From Cephalotus follicularis (taxonomy: Eukaryota; Streptophyta; Magnoliopsida; Oxalidales; Cephalotaceae), in contig BDDD01000040.1 in the NCBI GenBank assembly GCA_001972305.1, positions 695,471-759,470 on the forward strand: a stretch of 64,000 nucleotides of DNA. The letters are read 5' to 3'. Under the pieces are notes generated by a model. That model ran no database searches, was not told the DNA's origin, and saw only the letters and a list, made by a program, of their open reading frames with translations. Numbering within the stretch: position 1 is the first letter of the stretch; each line of letters opens with the position of its first letter. The translations under genes and the position numbers were made by a program. Below, piece by piece: positions 34,116 through 45,177 of this stretch.

Positions 34116-34639
34116 TAGCCAAATTTTATGGTTTTCAACCCAAATGTTCTTGTTTCCAAATGGATTCTATAAGAAGCCTCCCTAAGGCCTTGTAGCTTAT
34201 GGAAATCCTAATTTTAGCACTTTTAAGTTATAAATCAATCTTCAAAAGAAGTTTTATAAAGAAAAATGAGTTTTTATACAAATGGTTTTCAATAAATGGT
34301 TAGGACAGCTCAATTGGTATATCTGGATGCGGATATCCTAGCTAGACTTCCTCTCCGTTGTTTTCAACTCCGATAGGGACCAACAAAAAGGGAAATGAGT
34401 TATGGAAATGGTTTATGGTTATGGAAAAAGGGTTATGGTTATGGAAATGGTTTTTAAATGGTTTTGACGGATGGATCCTATGTGATCCTTTATGGCAGGT
34501 TCCTATCTTTTAAATGGAATATGGCTATGGTTTAAGGGTATGGTATGGCTATGGCTATTGATTGTTATGGTTGAGACCTGACGGGATAACTCATTCATAA
34601 TCTTCATTTCCGTCGTGAAGAATTATGGATGTAGGCCAC

Positions 34640-34800
34640 TTATTAGGGATTTAGGGGTAGACCTTACTAAGCTCCTTCGGGATTGAGTCGCGGGTCCCCT
34701 CAGGGGCCTTCTGGACTAGCATTATGGATTTAGGGTAGACCGAGCTGAGCTCCTTCGGGATTGATCGCGGGTCCCCTCAGGGGCTAGTACCTTTGGGGCT
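34640..34800. repeat. tandem duplication in LTR (about 90 bp unit)
   Basis: 'GGGTAGACC..GAGCTCCTTCGGGATTGA..CGCGGGTCCCCTCAGGGGC' occurs twice, at about 34653 and 34732. Confidence 0.75.
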
Positions 34801-35092
34801 TGCATTATGGGTATGTGGCCAGTGTTATCCTATGCTCCACTGGATGTGGCACGTAGAGTGCATGGACAGTGGAGGTACTATCTCGGGCCGGAGAAGCAAA
34901 GAAGTACTTGAACCTATGGATTGATTATTCTCATGGTATGGTTATTGATGGTTTTTATGGAGTGTCTACAGGCCTATGGCCTTTGATGTGGTTTTAAGAC
35001 TAGCGAAGTACACCACTGCTTAGGGATGGTTGGTGTACTGGAATGGTCCGTAATTGGCATTCATGCATATGACATGCCATGCATACATGGTG

Positions 35093-36265
35093 TTGAGTGA
35101 CTTCATGCTCGTCGCTCGAGGATGTGATTAATCTTTCATCTCCACCCATTCTTTCTGTCACAAGTTTTCTTGCCATTCTCTTTTGTCTTCGCTTTATGGT
35201 TTGAACATTGAGCATGATGTCTTTGACCTCTTGCTGGATGCCTTTGATTGCATCCAAGAGTGCTTTGTACTGTGTGCTTGGCATGTTGACGTTTTGTGAC
35301 GGATCGACTTGAGGCTCATGTGTAGCTTCTCCTTGAGCTTCATCGCCCATTTCTTCCCCTTCCATATCTTCAGCCATCCTGTTTGAATCCTCTTCTCTCA
35401 GGATCAAAGTGTCTAATCGCTTGTGTTTCTTAAATCCCATTCTCCCTAGAGTCCCCTTCCCTAACTTATCCGTACTTTGGAGAGAATGATGCAACTCTCC
35501 ACTCAGATCAATTTCAAAGTACATAAGTATCTTTGTAATTATGTTACTATATGCTAGCCTTGCATTTTCTTTATCGTGAATTGCTAGCATATGTTTGATT
35601 ATCAGCTGTGGCACACAAATTTTCCTACCCGTTATAATATGGAACATTGTAAATGCTTCCATATGGGTTACCTCGTCAAACCCACCAGCTTTGGGTAGTA
35701 TATGGGTAGCTACCGTACGGTGCAAAAATCTATAGTGCAAACTTAAATTTCTTGAGTACATTTTTTGCACAACTTGTGCATTGTCCCCAAATAGCAATTG
35801 CACACATTCTTCCCTATTAAAATCATCAGCCACTGGCCATCCTCTTTGATGCCAGGCCCTAGTCCCTTCATAAGGGATTTCTAAAATGGAGGCTAATAGG
35901 TCAAAACTTAAGTCAAAATTTTTATTCTTTACTTTGAGTTCTAAATCCCCATCGATATTGATAAGCATTTTCACATAGAATTCCTTGATTAATTCAGGAT
36001 AGCTTGGCAGGTTTATTGAAAATAAAGGTGCTAAGCCTTGGGCATTTAGCCAACCTATAATAGGAAAACCCTCTCTAATGCAAAAATCGAAATCTAGTGT
36101 CTTGCCTACTAAAATTTTTCTATCAAAGTAAGCCTCAGGATACCTTGGCACTGCCGGATTTTCCTGTGACTGTTCAGCAGTTCGTCTTTTCTTCTTGTGC
36201 CAGCCCATGCTTTTCCTCTTTCTGCTTGACCCTTCCTCTGCTTCAATGGTTGTGTTTCTTGGCAT
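35093..36265 (-). pseudogene. SIRE env-position ORF, copy A (3'-truncated)
   Basis: From ATG at 36265 the frame encodes a protein starting [12 protein letters not shown] with a basic patch. It continues with YFDRKILVGKTLDFDF, LPSYPELIKEFYVKML and DLLASILEIPYEG, the 'putative plant transposon protein' domain style (PF20167-like). It then has a coiled-coil segment rich in Gln, Lys and Arg. It is 3' of pol, the place of the env-like ORF in SIRE elements, but I see no signal peptide or membrane span. After EVTQ (about 35097) it runs into LTR sequence, so the natural C-terminus, present in copy B, is replaced by foreign codons down to 35000. Confidence 0.75.
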
Positions 36266-36714
36266 TTTGGGGATTTTGAGTGATTTATCGTGGTTTAGAT
36301 GTGATTTGTGGTAGGAGATTGCAAGAAAATCGCCAGAGGTACTGTTTTGGGTTTTAGGGTTCTAATATTTACGCTAAAAACATTTTACAGATTAACAAAT
36401 CTGTCTTATAGGTCAACTAAAGCGTCGACGCTTTTTACTAAGGCGGCGTCGCTTTGTGCAATTTTTAAATTTCGAGCCCTAATGTTTGTGTTAAAGCGCT
36501 GACGCTTGAAATCTAGGCGTCGGCGCTTTGTATATTTTACAAAATTTTAAATATAAGAGTAATGTTAAGCACTGACGCTTAGATTACGGGAGTCGGCGCT
36601 TTGCTATGTTTTTCTACCGATTTTACGGATTTGCGCATGAATGAATGCAAATGATGAATAAGCAAGCATATTAAGCGAATATATATTAACACACCAAACA
36701 TATAAACATATCAA
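36266..36714 (-). mobile_element. SIRE spacer between pol and env-position ORF, with palindromes (copy A)
   Basis: The stretch 36418-36605 holds AAAGCGTCGACGCTTTTTAC, GGCGGCGTCGCTTTG, AAAGCGCTGACGCTTG, GGCGTCGGCGCTTTG and GCACTGACGCTTAG. The same spacer occurs at 40285-40739 and 41151-41605. Confidence 0.75.
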
Positions 36715-38571
36715 TCATTCAATTTCACATAAACCTAATTCCAATCTAAATTTCGAGAAGTTTTGTTCGTCTAATGGTTTTGTGAATATGTCTGCGACTT
36801 GTTCTTGAGTCGAAACAAAGACTAATTCTATATCACCTTTTTCTATGTGATCTTTTATGAAATGATATATTATGTCAATGTGTTTAGTCCTAGAATGATG
36901 AACCGAGTTTTTTCCTAAACAGATTGCACTGGTGTTATCACACCTAATTGGCACTTTCTCAAAGTTAAAGTCATAGTCAAGAAGTTGTTGTTTCATCCAC
37001 AATATTTGTGCGCAACAACTTCCTGCGGCAATGTACTCAGCTTCGGTAGTAGAAGGTGCTACCGAATTTTGTTTCTTGCTAAACCAAGAAATAAGCATAT
37101 TGCCTAAGAATTGACAAGTGCCGCTTGTACTTTTTTTGCCTACTTTATAACCTCCGAAATCAGCATCGGAGTATGTGTGTAGATCAAATGATGAATTCCT
37201 AGGGTACCATAGTCCTAAGGAGGGTGTGTACGCTAGATACTTAAAGATTCTTTTTACTGCATGCAAGTGGGATTCTTTAGGACATGCTTGAAATCTAGCA
37301 CATAAGCATACACTGAACAAAATATCCGGTCTACTAGCCGTTAAATAAAGTAATGAACCTATCATGCTTCGATAAAGTTTTTGATCAACAGACCTACCTT
37401 TCTCATCTTTATCAAGTTTAGTAGTTGTGCTCATAGGAGTCTTACACTTTTTAGCGCTGTCCAATCCAAACCTTTTGAGTAGATCTTTGACGTACTTGGA
37501 TTGGTTTATAAAAATTCCTTCATTTATTCGCTTGACTTGGAGACCGAGGAAGTAGTTAAGCTCTCCCATCATACTCATTTCAAATTTATTCTGCATGATC
37601 TTAGCAAAGTTCTTGCACATATTTTCGTTAAAGGATCCAAATATGATATCATCAACATATATTTGAACGATTAGAATTTCTTTATTAACGGTTTTTGTGA
37701 AGAGGGTAATATCAATAGTGCCTCTTTTAAAACCATTTTCAAGTAGATATCCACTTAACTTTTCATACCAAGCTCTTGGAGCTTGTTTCAAGCCATATAA
37801 TGCTTTAGAGAGTTTAAAGACATGGTTAGGCAAATGAGGGTTTTCAAACCCAGGAGGTTGTTCCACATAAACTTCCTCCTTTATTACACCATTCAAGAAC
37901 ACACTTTTGACGTCCATTTGATATAGGATAAAATCTTTAAAAGATGCATACGCAAGTAACATGCGTATGGATTCTAGCCTAGCTACGGGAGCATATGATT
38001 CATCGAAGTCAATTCCCTCTTCTTGGGAATATCCCTTGGCAACTAGCCTAGCTTTGTTTCTAATTATTATTCCTTGATCATCTACTTTATTTTGAAACAC
38101 CCATTTGGTTCCTATTATGTTCTGGTTATTTGGCCTTGGTACTAGGTTCCATACTTTACTACATTCAAATTGATTTAGTTCTTCTTGCATAGCGTTTATC
38201 CAGTTTTCATCCTTTTCAGCTTCTCCTATGTTTCTTGGTTCTATTTGTGATAGGAAAGCAATATAGTTATGATTTAGGCTAGATCTGGTGGTTACTTCTA
38301 GTCTAGGGTTGCCTAAGATAGCTTCGTGAGGATGACCTCTTACTACTTTCAATGTGTTGTTATGTAGGGTTTCTTGATAGTTTTGAGGTATTTCTTCGTT
38401 TATAGATTCCTCTTTCTTACTATCGTCTAGATTTAGTTTATTAATACCATTTTCAGCAAAGTCTATACAATCAGCATCAGTAACTTCCTTTGAAAGTTTT
38501 GGGTTAGTTTCATCAAAAACAACATGCATAGATTCTTCCACAAGCAAAGTTCTTTTATTAAAACATCTATA
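36715..38571 (-). pseudogene. SIRE Copia RT-RNase H, copy A (open frame, 5'-truncated)
   Basis: One open frame of about 620 codons starts inside the integrase-RT linker ([18 protein letters not shown]). It has [60 protein letters not shown] and the catalytic [10 protein letters not shown]. RNase H follows with [29 protein letters not shown] and [22 protein letters not shown]. It ends GLCEIE at 36715. Homology to copy B starts abruptly at about 38571 (CATCTAT). Gag, protease and integrase are absent from this copy. Confidence 0.85.
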
Positions 38572-39033
38572 TGATAACAAAATTTGCTACTCTTAATTTA
38601 CAATTATATAAGATAAAAGAGTATTGACATACTTAAAAACACATTTATAATACATTCATATAGTTCAAAAACTCCCCCTTAATCTGTTAATCCCCCTTAA
38701 TCTGTTAACTCCCCCTTAATGTAGCAAGGGTATTGTTTCAGCTTTCTTCCTATATCCATAGTATATATATCTCCCCCTTTTTGTTATCAGTTCAAAAAGG
38801 AAAACAATTATTATAGTAAATTGTTTCATCAATAGCATATTAAACAAACAATGAAGAGAAATTTAGGAATTTCATTATACTAAGAAACTTCCAAACATTG
38901 TTTTCGTAATCCAAACTTGGAAATAGATTGCAGAATATTTAAGCATACAAACTTCATTACAAATTGAACAAACTATTTTTAAAGAAACACACAATGAAAC
39001 ATAATGCAAAATGAGGAATGAAATGCATGATGC
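38572..39033 (-). mobile_element. SIRE 3' non-coding region with polypurine-like tracts
   Basis: On the element strand it carries AACAAAAAGGGGGAGAT (about 38770-38786), a typical SIRE polypurine tract. Three more ATTAAGGGGGA tracts follow near 38660-38725. An LTR starting TGTTGACA should follow the tract but does not; the sequence instead passes into the 5'-truncated copy A. Confidence 0.65.
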
Positions 39034-40284
39034 TCAGCCGGCCTTAGGAGTGTCATTGTCGTTGTTTCCATCCAAGTCTCCCAGCTCATTGGTAACTTCT
39101 TCATCCTCTCGTTGAGTGACTTCATGCTCGTCACTCGAGGATATGATTAATCTTTCATCTCCACCCATTCTTTCTGTCACAAGTTTTCTTGCCATTCTCT
39201 TTTGTCTTCGCTTTATGGTTTGAACATTGAGCTTGATGTCTTTGACCTCCTGCTGGATGCCTTTGATTGCATCCAAGAGTGCTTCGTACTGTGTGCTTGG
39301 CATGTTGATGTTTCGTGACGGATCGACTTGAGGCTCATGTGTAGCTTCTCCTTGAGCTTCATCGTCCATTTCTTCCCCTTCCATATCTTCAGCCAACCTG
39401 TTTGAATCCTCTTCTCTCGGGATCCAAGTGCCTAATCTCTTGTGTTTCTTAAATCCCATTCTCCCTAGAGTCCCCTTCCCTAACTTATCCGTACTTTGGA
39501 GAGAATGATGCAACTCTCCACTCAGATCAATTTAAAAGTACATAAGTATCTTTGTAATTATGTTAGTATATGTTAGCCTTGCATTTTCTCTATCGTGAAT
39601 TGCTAGCATATGTTTGATTATTAGCTGTGGCACACAAATTTTCCTACCCGTTATAATATGGAACATTGTAAATGCTTCCATATGGGTTACCTCGTCAAAC
39701 CCACCAGCTTTGGGTAGTATATGGGTAGCTACCGCACGGTGCAAAAATCTATAGTGCAAACTTAAATTTCTTGAGTACATTTTTTGCACAACTTGTGCAT
39801 TGTCCCCAAATAACAATTGCACACATTCCTCCCTACTAAAATCATCAGCCACTGGCCATCCTCTTTGATGCCAGGCCCTAGTCCCTTCATAAGGGATTTC
39901 GAAAATGGAGGCTAATAGGTCAAAACTTAAGTCAAAATTTTTATTCTTTACTTTGAGTTCTAAATCCCCATCGATATTGATAAGCATTTTCACATAGAAT
40001 TCCTTGATTAATTCAGGATAGCTTGGCAGGTTTATTGAAAATAAAGGTGCTAAGCCTTGGGCATTTAGCCAACCTATAATAGGAAAACCCTCTCTAATGC
40101 GAAAATCGAAATCTAGTGTCTTGCCTACTAAAATTTTTATATCAAAGTAAGCCTCAGGATACCTTGGCACTGACGGATTTTCCTGTGACCGTTCAGCAGT
40201 TCGTCTTTTCTTCTTGTGCCAGCCCATGCTTTTCCTCTTTCTGCTTGACCCTTCCTCTGCTTCAATGGTTGTGTTTCTTGGCAT
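39034..40284 (-). pseudogene. SIRE env-position ORF, copy B (full length, one stop)
   Basis: This is the same protein family as copy A, about 416 codons, from ATG at 40284 to a stop after DNDTPKAG at 39034. A single TAA near 39530 (GAA in copy A) splits it into 250 and about 165 codons. The two copies share roughly 95 percent of residues over the first 250. The C-terminal part is acidic with a coiled-coil run (KDIKLNVQTIKRRQKRMARK). No transmembrane segment is visible, so an envelope role is doubtful. Confidence 0.78.
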
Positions 40285-41934
40285 TTTGGGGATTTTGAGT
40301 GATTTATCGTGGTTTAGATGTGATTTGTGGTAGGAGATTGCAAGAAAATCGCCAGAGGTACTGTTTTGGGTTTTAGGGTTCTAATATTTGCGCTAAAAAC
40401 ATTTTACAGATTAACAAATCTGTCTTATAGGTCGACTAAAGCGTCGACGCTTTTTACTAAGGCGGCGTCGCTTTGTGCAATTTTTAAATTTCGAGCCCTA
40501 ATGTTTGTGTTAAAGCGTTGACGCTTGAAATCTAGGCGTCGGTGCTTTGTATATTTTACAAAATTTTAAATCTAAGAGTAATGTTAAGCACTGACGCTTA
40601 GATTACGGGTGTCGGCGCTTTGATCTGTTTTTTTCTACCGATTTTATGGATTTGTGCATGAATGAATGCAAATGATGAATAAGCAAGCATATTAAGCGAA
40701 TATATATTAACACACCAAACATATAAACATATCAATCATTCAATTTCACATAAACCTAATTCCAATCTAAATTTCAAGAAGTTTTTTTCGTCTAATGGTT
40801 TTGTGAATATGTCCACGACTTATTCTTGAGTCGGAACAAAGACTAATTATATATCACCTTTTTCTATGTGATCTTTTATGAAATGATATCTTATGTCAAT
40901 GTGTTTAGTCCTAGAATGATGAACCGGGTTTTTTCCTAAACAGATTGCACTGGTGTTATCACACCTAATTGGCACTTTCTCGAAGTTAAAGCTATAGTTA
41001 AGAAGTTGTTGTTTCATCCACATTATTTGTGCGCAACAACTTCCTGCGGCAATGTACTCAGCTTCGGTGTCTTTTCTTCTTGTGCCAGCCCATGCTTTTC
41101 CTCTTTCTGCTTGACCCTTCCTCTGCTTCAATGGTTGTGTTTCTTGGCATTTTGGGGATTTTGAGTGATTTATCGTGGTTTAGATGTGATTTGTGGTAGG
41201 AGATTGCAAGAAAATCGCCAGAGGTACTGTTTTGGGTTTTAGGGTTCTAATATTTGCGCTAAAAACATTTTACAGATTAACAAATCTGTCTTATAGGTCG
41301 ACTAAAGCGTCGACGCTTTTTACTAAGGCGGCGTCGCTTTGTGCAATTTTTAAATTTCGAGCCCTAATGTTTGTGTTAAAGCGTTGACGCTTGAAATCTA
41401 GGCGTCGGTGCTTTGTATATTTTACAAAATTTTAAATCTAAGAGTAATGTTAAGCACTGACGCTTAGATTACGGGTGTCGGCGCTTTGATCTGTTTTTTT
41501 CTACCGATTTTATGGATTTGTGCATGAATGAATGCAAATGATGAATAAGCAAGCATATTAAGCGAATATATATTAACACACCAAACATATAAACATATCA
41601 ATCATTCAATTTCACATAAACCTAATTCCAATCTAAATTTCAAGAAGTTTTTTTCGTCTAATGGTTTTGTGAATATGTCCACGACTTATTCTTGAGTCGG
41701 AACAAAGACTAATTATATATCACCTTTTTCTATGTGATCTTTTATGAAATGATATCTTATGTCAATGTGTTTAGTCCTAGAATGATGAACCGGGTTTTTT
41801 CCTAAACAGATTGCACTGGTGTTATCACACCTAATTGGCACTTTCTCGAAGTTAAAGCTATAGTTAAGAAGTTGTTGTTTCATCCACATTATTTGTGCGC
41901 AACAACTTCCTGCGGCAATGTACTCAGCTTCGGT
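40203..41934 (-). repeat. 866-bp tandem duplication inside the SIRE element
   Basis: 40203-41068 and 41069-41934 match base for base wherever I compared them, at a constant offset of 866. Each unit holds the start of the env-position ORF, the palindrome-bearing spacer and the last part of RNase H. At the joint the first 27 codons of the ORF are fused to [12 protein letters not shown] of RNase H. There is no visible microhomology at the joint (CGGT|GTCT). Confidence 0.92.
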
Positions 41935-43458
41935 AGTAGAAAGTGCTACCGAATTTTGTTTATTGCTAAACCAAGAAATAAGCATATTGCCTAAGAATTG
42001 ACAAGTGCCGCTTGTACTTTTTCTGTCTACTTTATAACCTCCGAAATCAGCATCGGAGTATGTGTGTAGATCAAATGATGAATTCCTAGGGTACCATAGT
42101 CCTAAGGAGGGTGTGTACGCTAGATACTTAAAGATTCTTTTTACTGCATACAAGTGGCATTCTTTAGGACATGCTTGAAATCTAGCACATAAGCATACAC
42201 TGAACAAAATATCCGGCCTACTAGCTGTTAAATAAAGTAATGAACCTATCATGCTTCGATAAAGTTTTTGATCAACAGACTTACCTTTCTCATCTTTATC
42301 AAGTCCAGTAGTTGTGCTCATAGGAGTCTGACACTTTTTAGCGTTGTCCAATCCAAACCTTTTGAGTAGATCTTTGATGTACTTGGATTGGTTTATAAAA
42401 ATTCCTTCCTTTATTTGCTTGACTTGGAGACCGAGGAAGTAGTTAAGCTCTCCCATCATGCTCATTTCAAATTCATTCTGCATGATCTTAGCAAAGTTCT
42501 TGCACATATTTTCGTTAGAGGATCCAAATATGATATCATCAACATATATTTGAACGATTAGAATTTCTTTATTAACGGTTTTTGTGAAGAGGGTAATATC
42601 AATAGTGCCTCTTTTAAAACCATTTTCAAGTAGATATCCACTTAACTTTTCATACCAAGCTGTTGGAGCTTGTTTCAAGCCATATAATGCTTTAGAGAGT
42701 TTAAAGACATGGTTAGGCAAATGAGGGTTTTCAAAACCCAGGAGGTTGTTCCACATAAACTTCCTCCTTTATTACACCATTCAAGAATGCACTTTTGACG
42801 TCCATTTGATATAGGGTAAAATCTTTAAAAGATGCATACGCAAGTAACATGCGTATTGATTCTAGCCTAGCTACGGGAGCATATGATTCATCGAAGTCAA
42901 TTCCCTCTTCTTGGGAATATCCCTTGGCAACTAGCCTAGCTTTGTTTCTAATTATTATTCCTTGATCGTCTACTTTATTTCGAAACACCCATTTGGTTTC
43001 TATTATGTTCTGGTTATTTGGCCTTGGTACTAGGTTCCATGCTTTACTACGTTCAAATTGATTTAGTTCTTCTTGCATAGCGTTTATCCAGTTTTCATCC
43101 TTTTCAGCTTCTCCTATGTTTCTTGGTTCTATTTGTGATAGGAAAGCAATATAGTTATGATTTAGGCTAGATCTGGTGGTTACTCCTAGTCTAGGGTTGC
43201 CTAAGATAGCTTCGTGAGGATGACCTCTTACTACTTTCAAGGTGTTGTTATGTAGGGTTTCTTGATAGTTTTGAGGTATTTCTTCGTTTATAGATTCCTC
43301 TTTCTTACTATCGTCAAGATTTAGTTTATTAATACCATTTTTAGCAAAGTCTATACAATCAGCATTAGTAACTTCCTTTGAAAGTTTTGGGTTAGTTTCA
43401 TCAAAAACAACATGCATAGATTCTTCCACAAGCAAAGTTCTTTTATTAAAGCATCTAT
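41690..43458 (-). pseudogene. SIRE Copia RT-RNase H, copy B
   Basis: This carries the same domain as copy A with the same motifs ([23 protein letters not shown]). It is broken by a one-base insertion at about 42735 (TTTTCAAAACCC against TTTTCAAACCC in copy A). It also has stops near 41713 and 41690 in the RNase H tail. It is contiguous with integrase upstream, so this is the original pol and copy A the extra one. Confidence 0.85.
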
Positions 43459-44680
43459 AAGCTCTACAACTAGATGAATAACCAAGAAATATACCTTCGT
43501 CGACTTTGGAGTCGAATTTACCAAGATGCTCTTTTCCATTATTGTGGATGAAGCATTTACATCCGAATGCATGGAAGTAACTAATGTTAGACTTTCTCCC
43601 CCTCCATAATTTATATGGAGTCTTTTTGAGAATTGGCCTTATTGATATTCGATTTATGATATAACAGGATGTATTTACAGCTTCTGCCCAAAATTATTTT
43701 GGCAAATTGTTTTCATTTAAAATTGTTCTACACATTTCTTGTAGAGTCCTATTTTTCCTTTCAACGACCTCATTTTGTTGAGGTGTTCTAGGAGTGGAGA
43801 ACTCATGTGTAAATCCATTTTCATTACAAATGTTATCAAATAAGTGATTTTCAAATTCTTTTCCATGATCACTTCTGATTTTAAGAATAGAAGTATCATT
43901 TTCTTTTTGAACGATTTTGCAAAAGGTTGAAAATTCTTTAAAGGCTTCGCTTTTGTGGGCAAGAAAAATAGTCCATGTATATCTAGAGTAATCATCGACT
44001 ATGACCATGGCATAGGATTTACAACATAGACTTCTAACATCTATTGGACCAAATAGATCTATATGTAAGAGTTGTAATGGTCTAGATGTAGATACTATTT
44101 CTTTATTTTTAAAAGAAGCCCTAGTTTGTTTTCCTTGTTGACATGCGTCACAGATTTTATCCTTTTCAAAGTTAAGTTTGGGAATACCCTTAACTAATTC
44201 ATGTTTCAGAAGTTTTGTAATATTTGTCATTCCTACATGACCTAATCTTCTATGTCATAGCCAGCTATCCTCTTTTAAGGAAACTAAGCATTTAATGTTT
44301 TGTAGGTTATTTAAATCTACAATATAAACGTTTCCTTGTCTATGTCCTATGAACTTGGTTTGATCATTATTAATATCTATTACTCTACACACTTCCTTTT
44401 CGAAAGTGACTTTACAATCTTTGTCACATAATTGACTTATGCTCAATAGATTGTGTTTCAGCCCATTTACATATAATACATTGTGAATAAGAGTTCGATC
44501 GTTACCTATGGAGCCGAATCCCATAATTTTGTCTTTGGCATTATCTCCAAATGTAACAGCACCATCTTCCTTTGATTCGTAGTTGACAAAGAGGCTCTTG
44601 TCGCCCATCATATGCTTGAAGCATCCACTATCCAAGTACCATTGGGTCTTCTTGGATAGTGCTTTCAAGCACATCAACAA
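43459..44680 (-). pseudogene. SIRE protease and integrase
   Basis: Protease has WYLDSGCFKHMMGD (about 44630) and GLKHNLLSISQLCD. The GAG-pre-integrase part has HRRLGH and KICDACQQGKQTRASF. The integrase core has the full DDE set: HIDLFGPI, IRSDHGKEFENH and PQQNEVVERKNR. It ends in a [14 protein letters not shown]-type run with GCKCFIHNN and [17 protein letters not shown]. Stops occur near 44253 (Trp position in W-L-stop-H) and 43694 (Tyr position). The protease-type Ser after DSGC is Phe here. Confidence 0.85.
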
Positions 44681-44689
44681 AAAATCAAT

Positions 44690-45170
44690 TTAGGTTTTTG
44701 TTTGAGGTACCCAACCGGTTTTGGGTCCCTTGGGGTTAGTCACGATGGTTCCTTTAGGAACCCAATTTTTCTTGATTCTAAGAAAGTTAGTGTCATGCAT
44801 GATATTTACTTTATAAAAGCATGCGGTAGAAATGTGTCCTAGTTTACCACAATTATTGCATGAAACATTTATTTTTCTTTTATTTGTGTTATTTCTATAA
44901 TGCATGCCATTTTTCTTGTAAAAGCATACAAAAGATTTATGTCGGATTTTTCCACATTGAGTATAGGTATTATTTGCAATTTTCTTGTTCATGGCATTTT
45001 TCTTATGATAGCAAGTAGAAGATACATGTCCATATTTACCACAATAGTTACAAGAGTTAGTACCATTTCTTTTAACCATTGCATTTCTTTTATGATAACA
45101 TATAGATGATATATGCCCTATCTTACCACAATATTCACACATATTTTTCGTAACCTTCCTTTTAGAAGAA
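44690..45170 (-). pseudogene. SIRE gag C-terminal zinc-knuckle array
   Basis: Four CCHC knuckles (C-x2-C-x4-H-x4-C) stand in a row: CEYCGKIGHISSIC, CNYCGKYGHVSSTC, a degenerate TQCGKIRHKSFVC and CNNCGKLGHISTAC. They are separated by basic linkers. The frame differs by one from the main gag frame, so a frameshift near 45186 separates them. Together with the knuckle at about 45755 the polyprotein has five. Confidence 0.75.
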
Positions 45171-45177
45171 ACATTTT

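Larger units (their letters stand above)
33063..35092 (+). mobile_element. gypsy LTR (3'-truncated), Tekay/Del-like
   Basis: TGTGAGCCCTAG at 33063 breaks the extra ORF and starts an LTR laid out like those at 10613 and 57998. It has a TATA box (CCTATATATAGGCG, 33264-33277) and a GA-rich leader. GAAGCAGAAGAC and a GGTAGGT donor-like site lie near 33470. A palindrome cluster (33805-34115) and a tandem duplication (34640-34800) follow. It stops at about 35092, where SIRE sequence begins, so the 3' end and any internal region are missing. Confidence 0.65.

Noticed and set aside
36421-36610. Palindromes as a rho-independent-like terminator between pol and the 3' ORF
   Set aside because: Bacterial terminators do not apply, and the same sites occur inside LTRs and leaders.
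40847-41131. Separate gene joining the 3' ORF start to the RNase H end
   Set aside because: It is the joint of the 866-bp tandem duplication, not an evolved gene.
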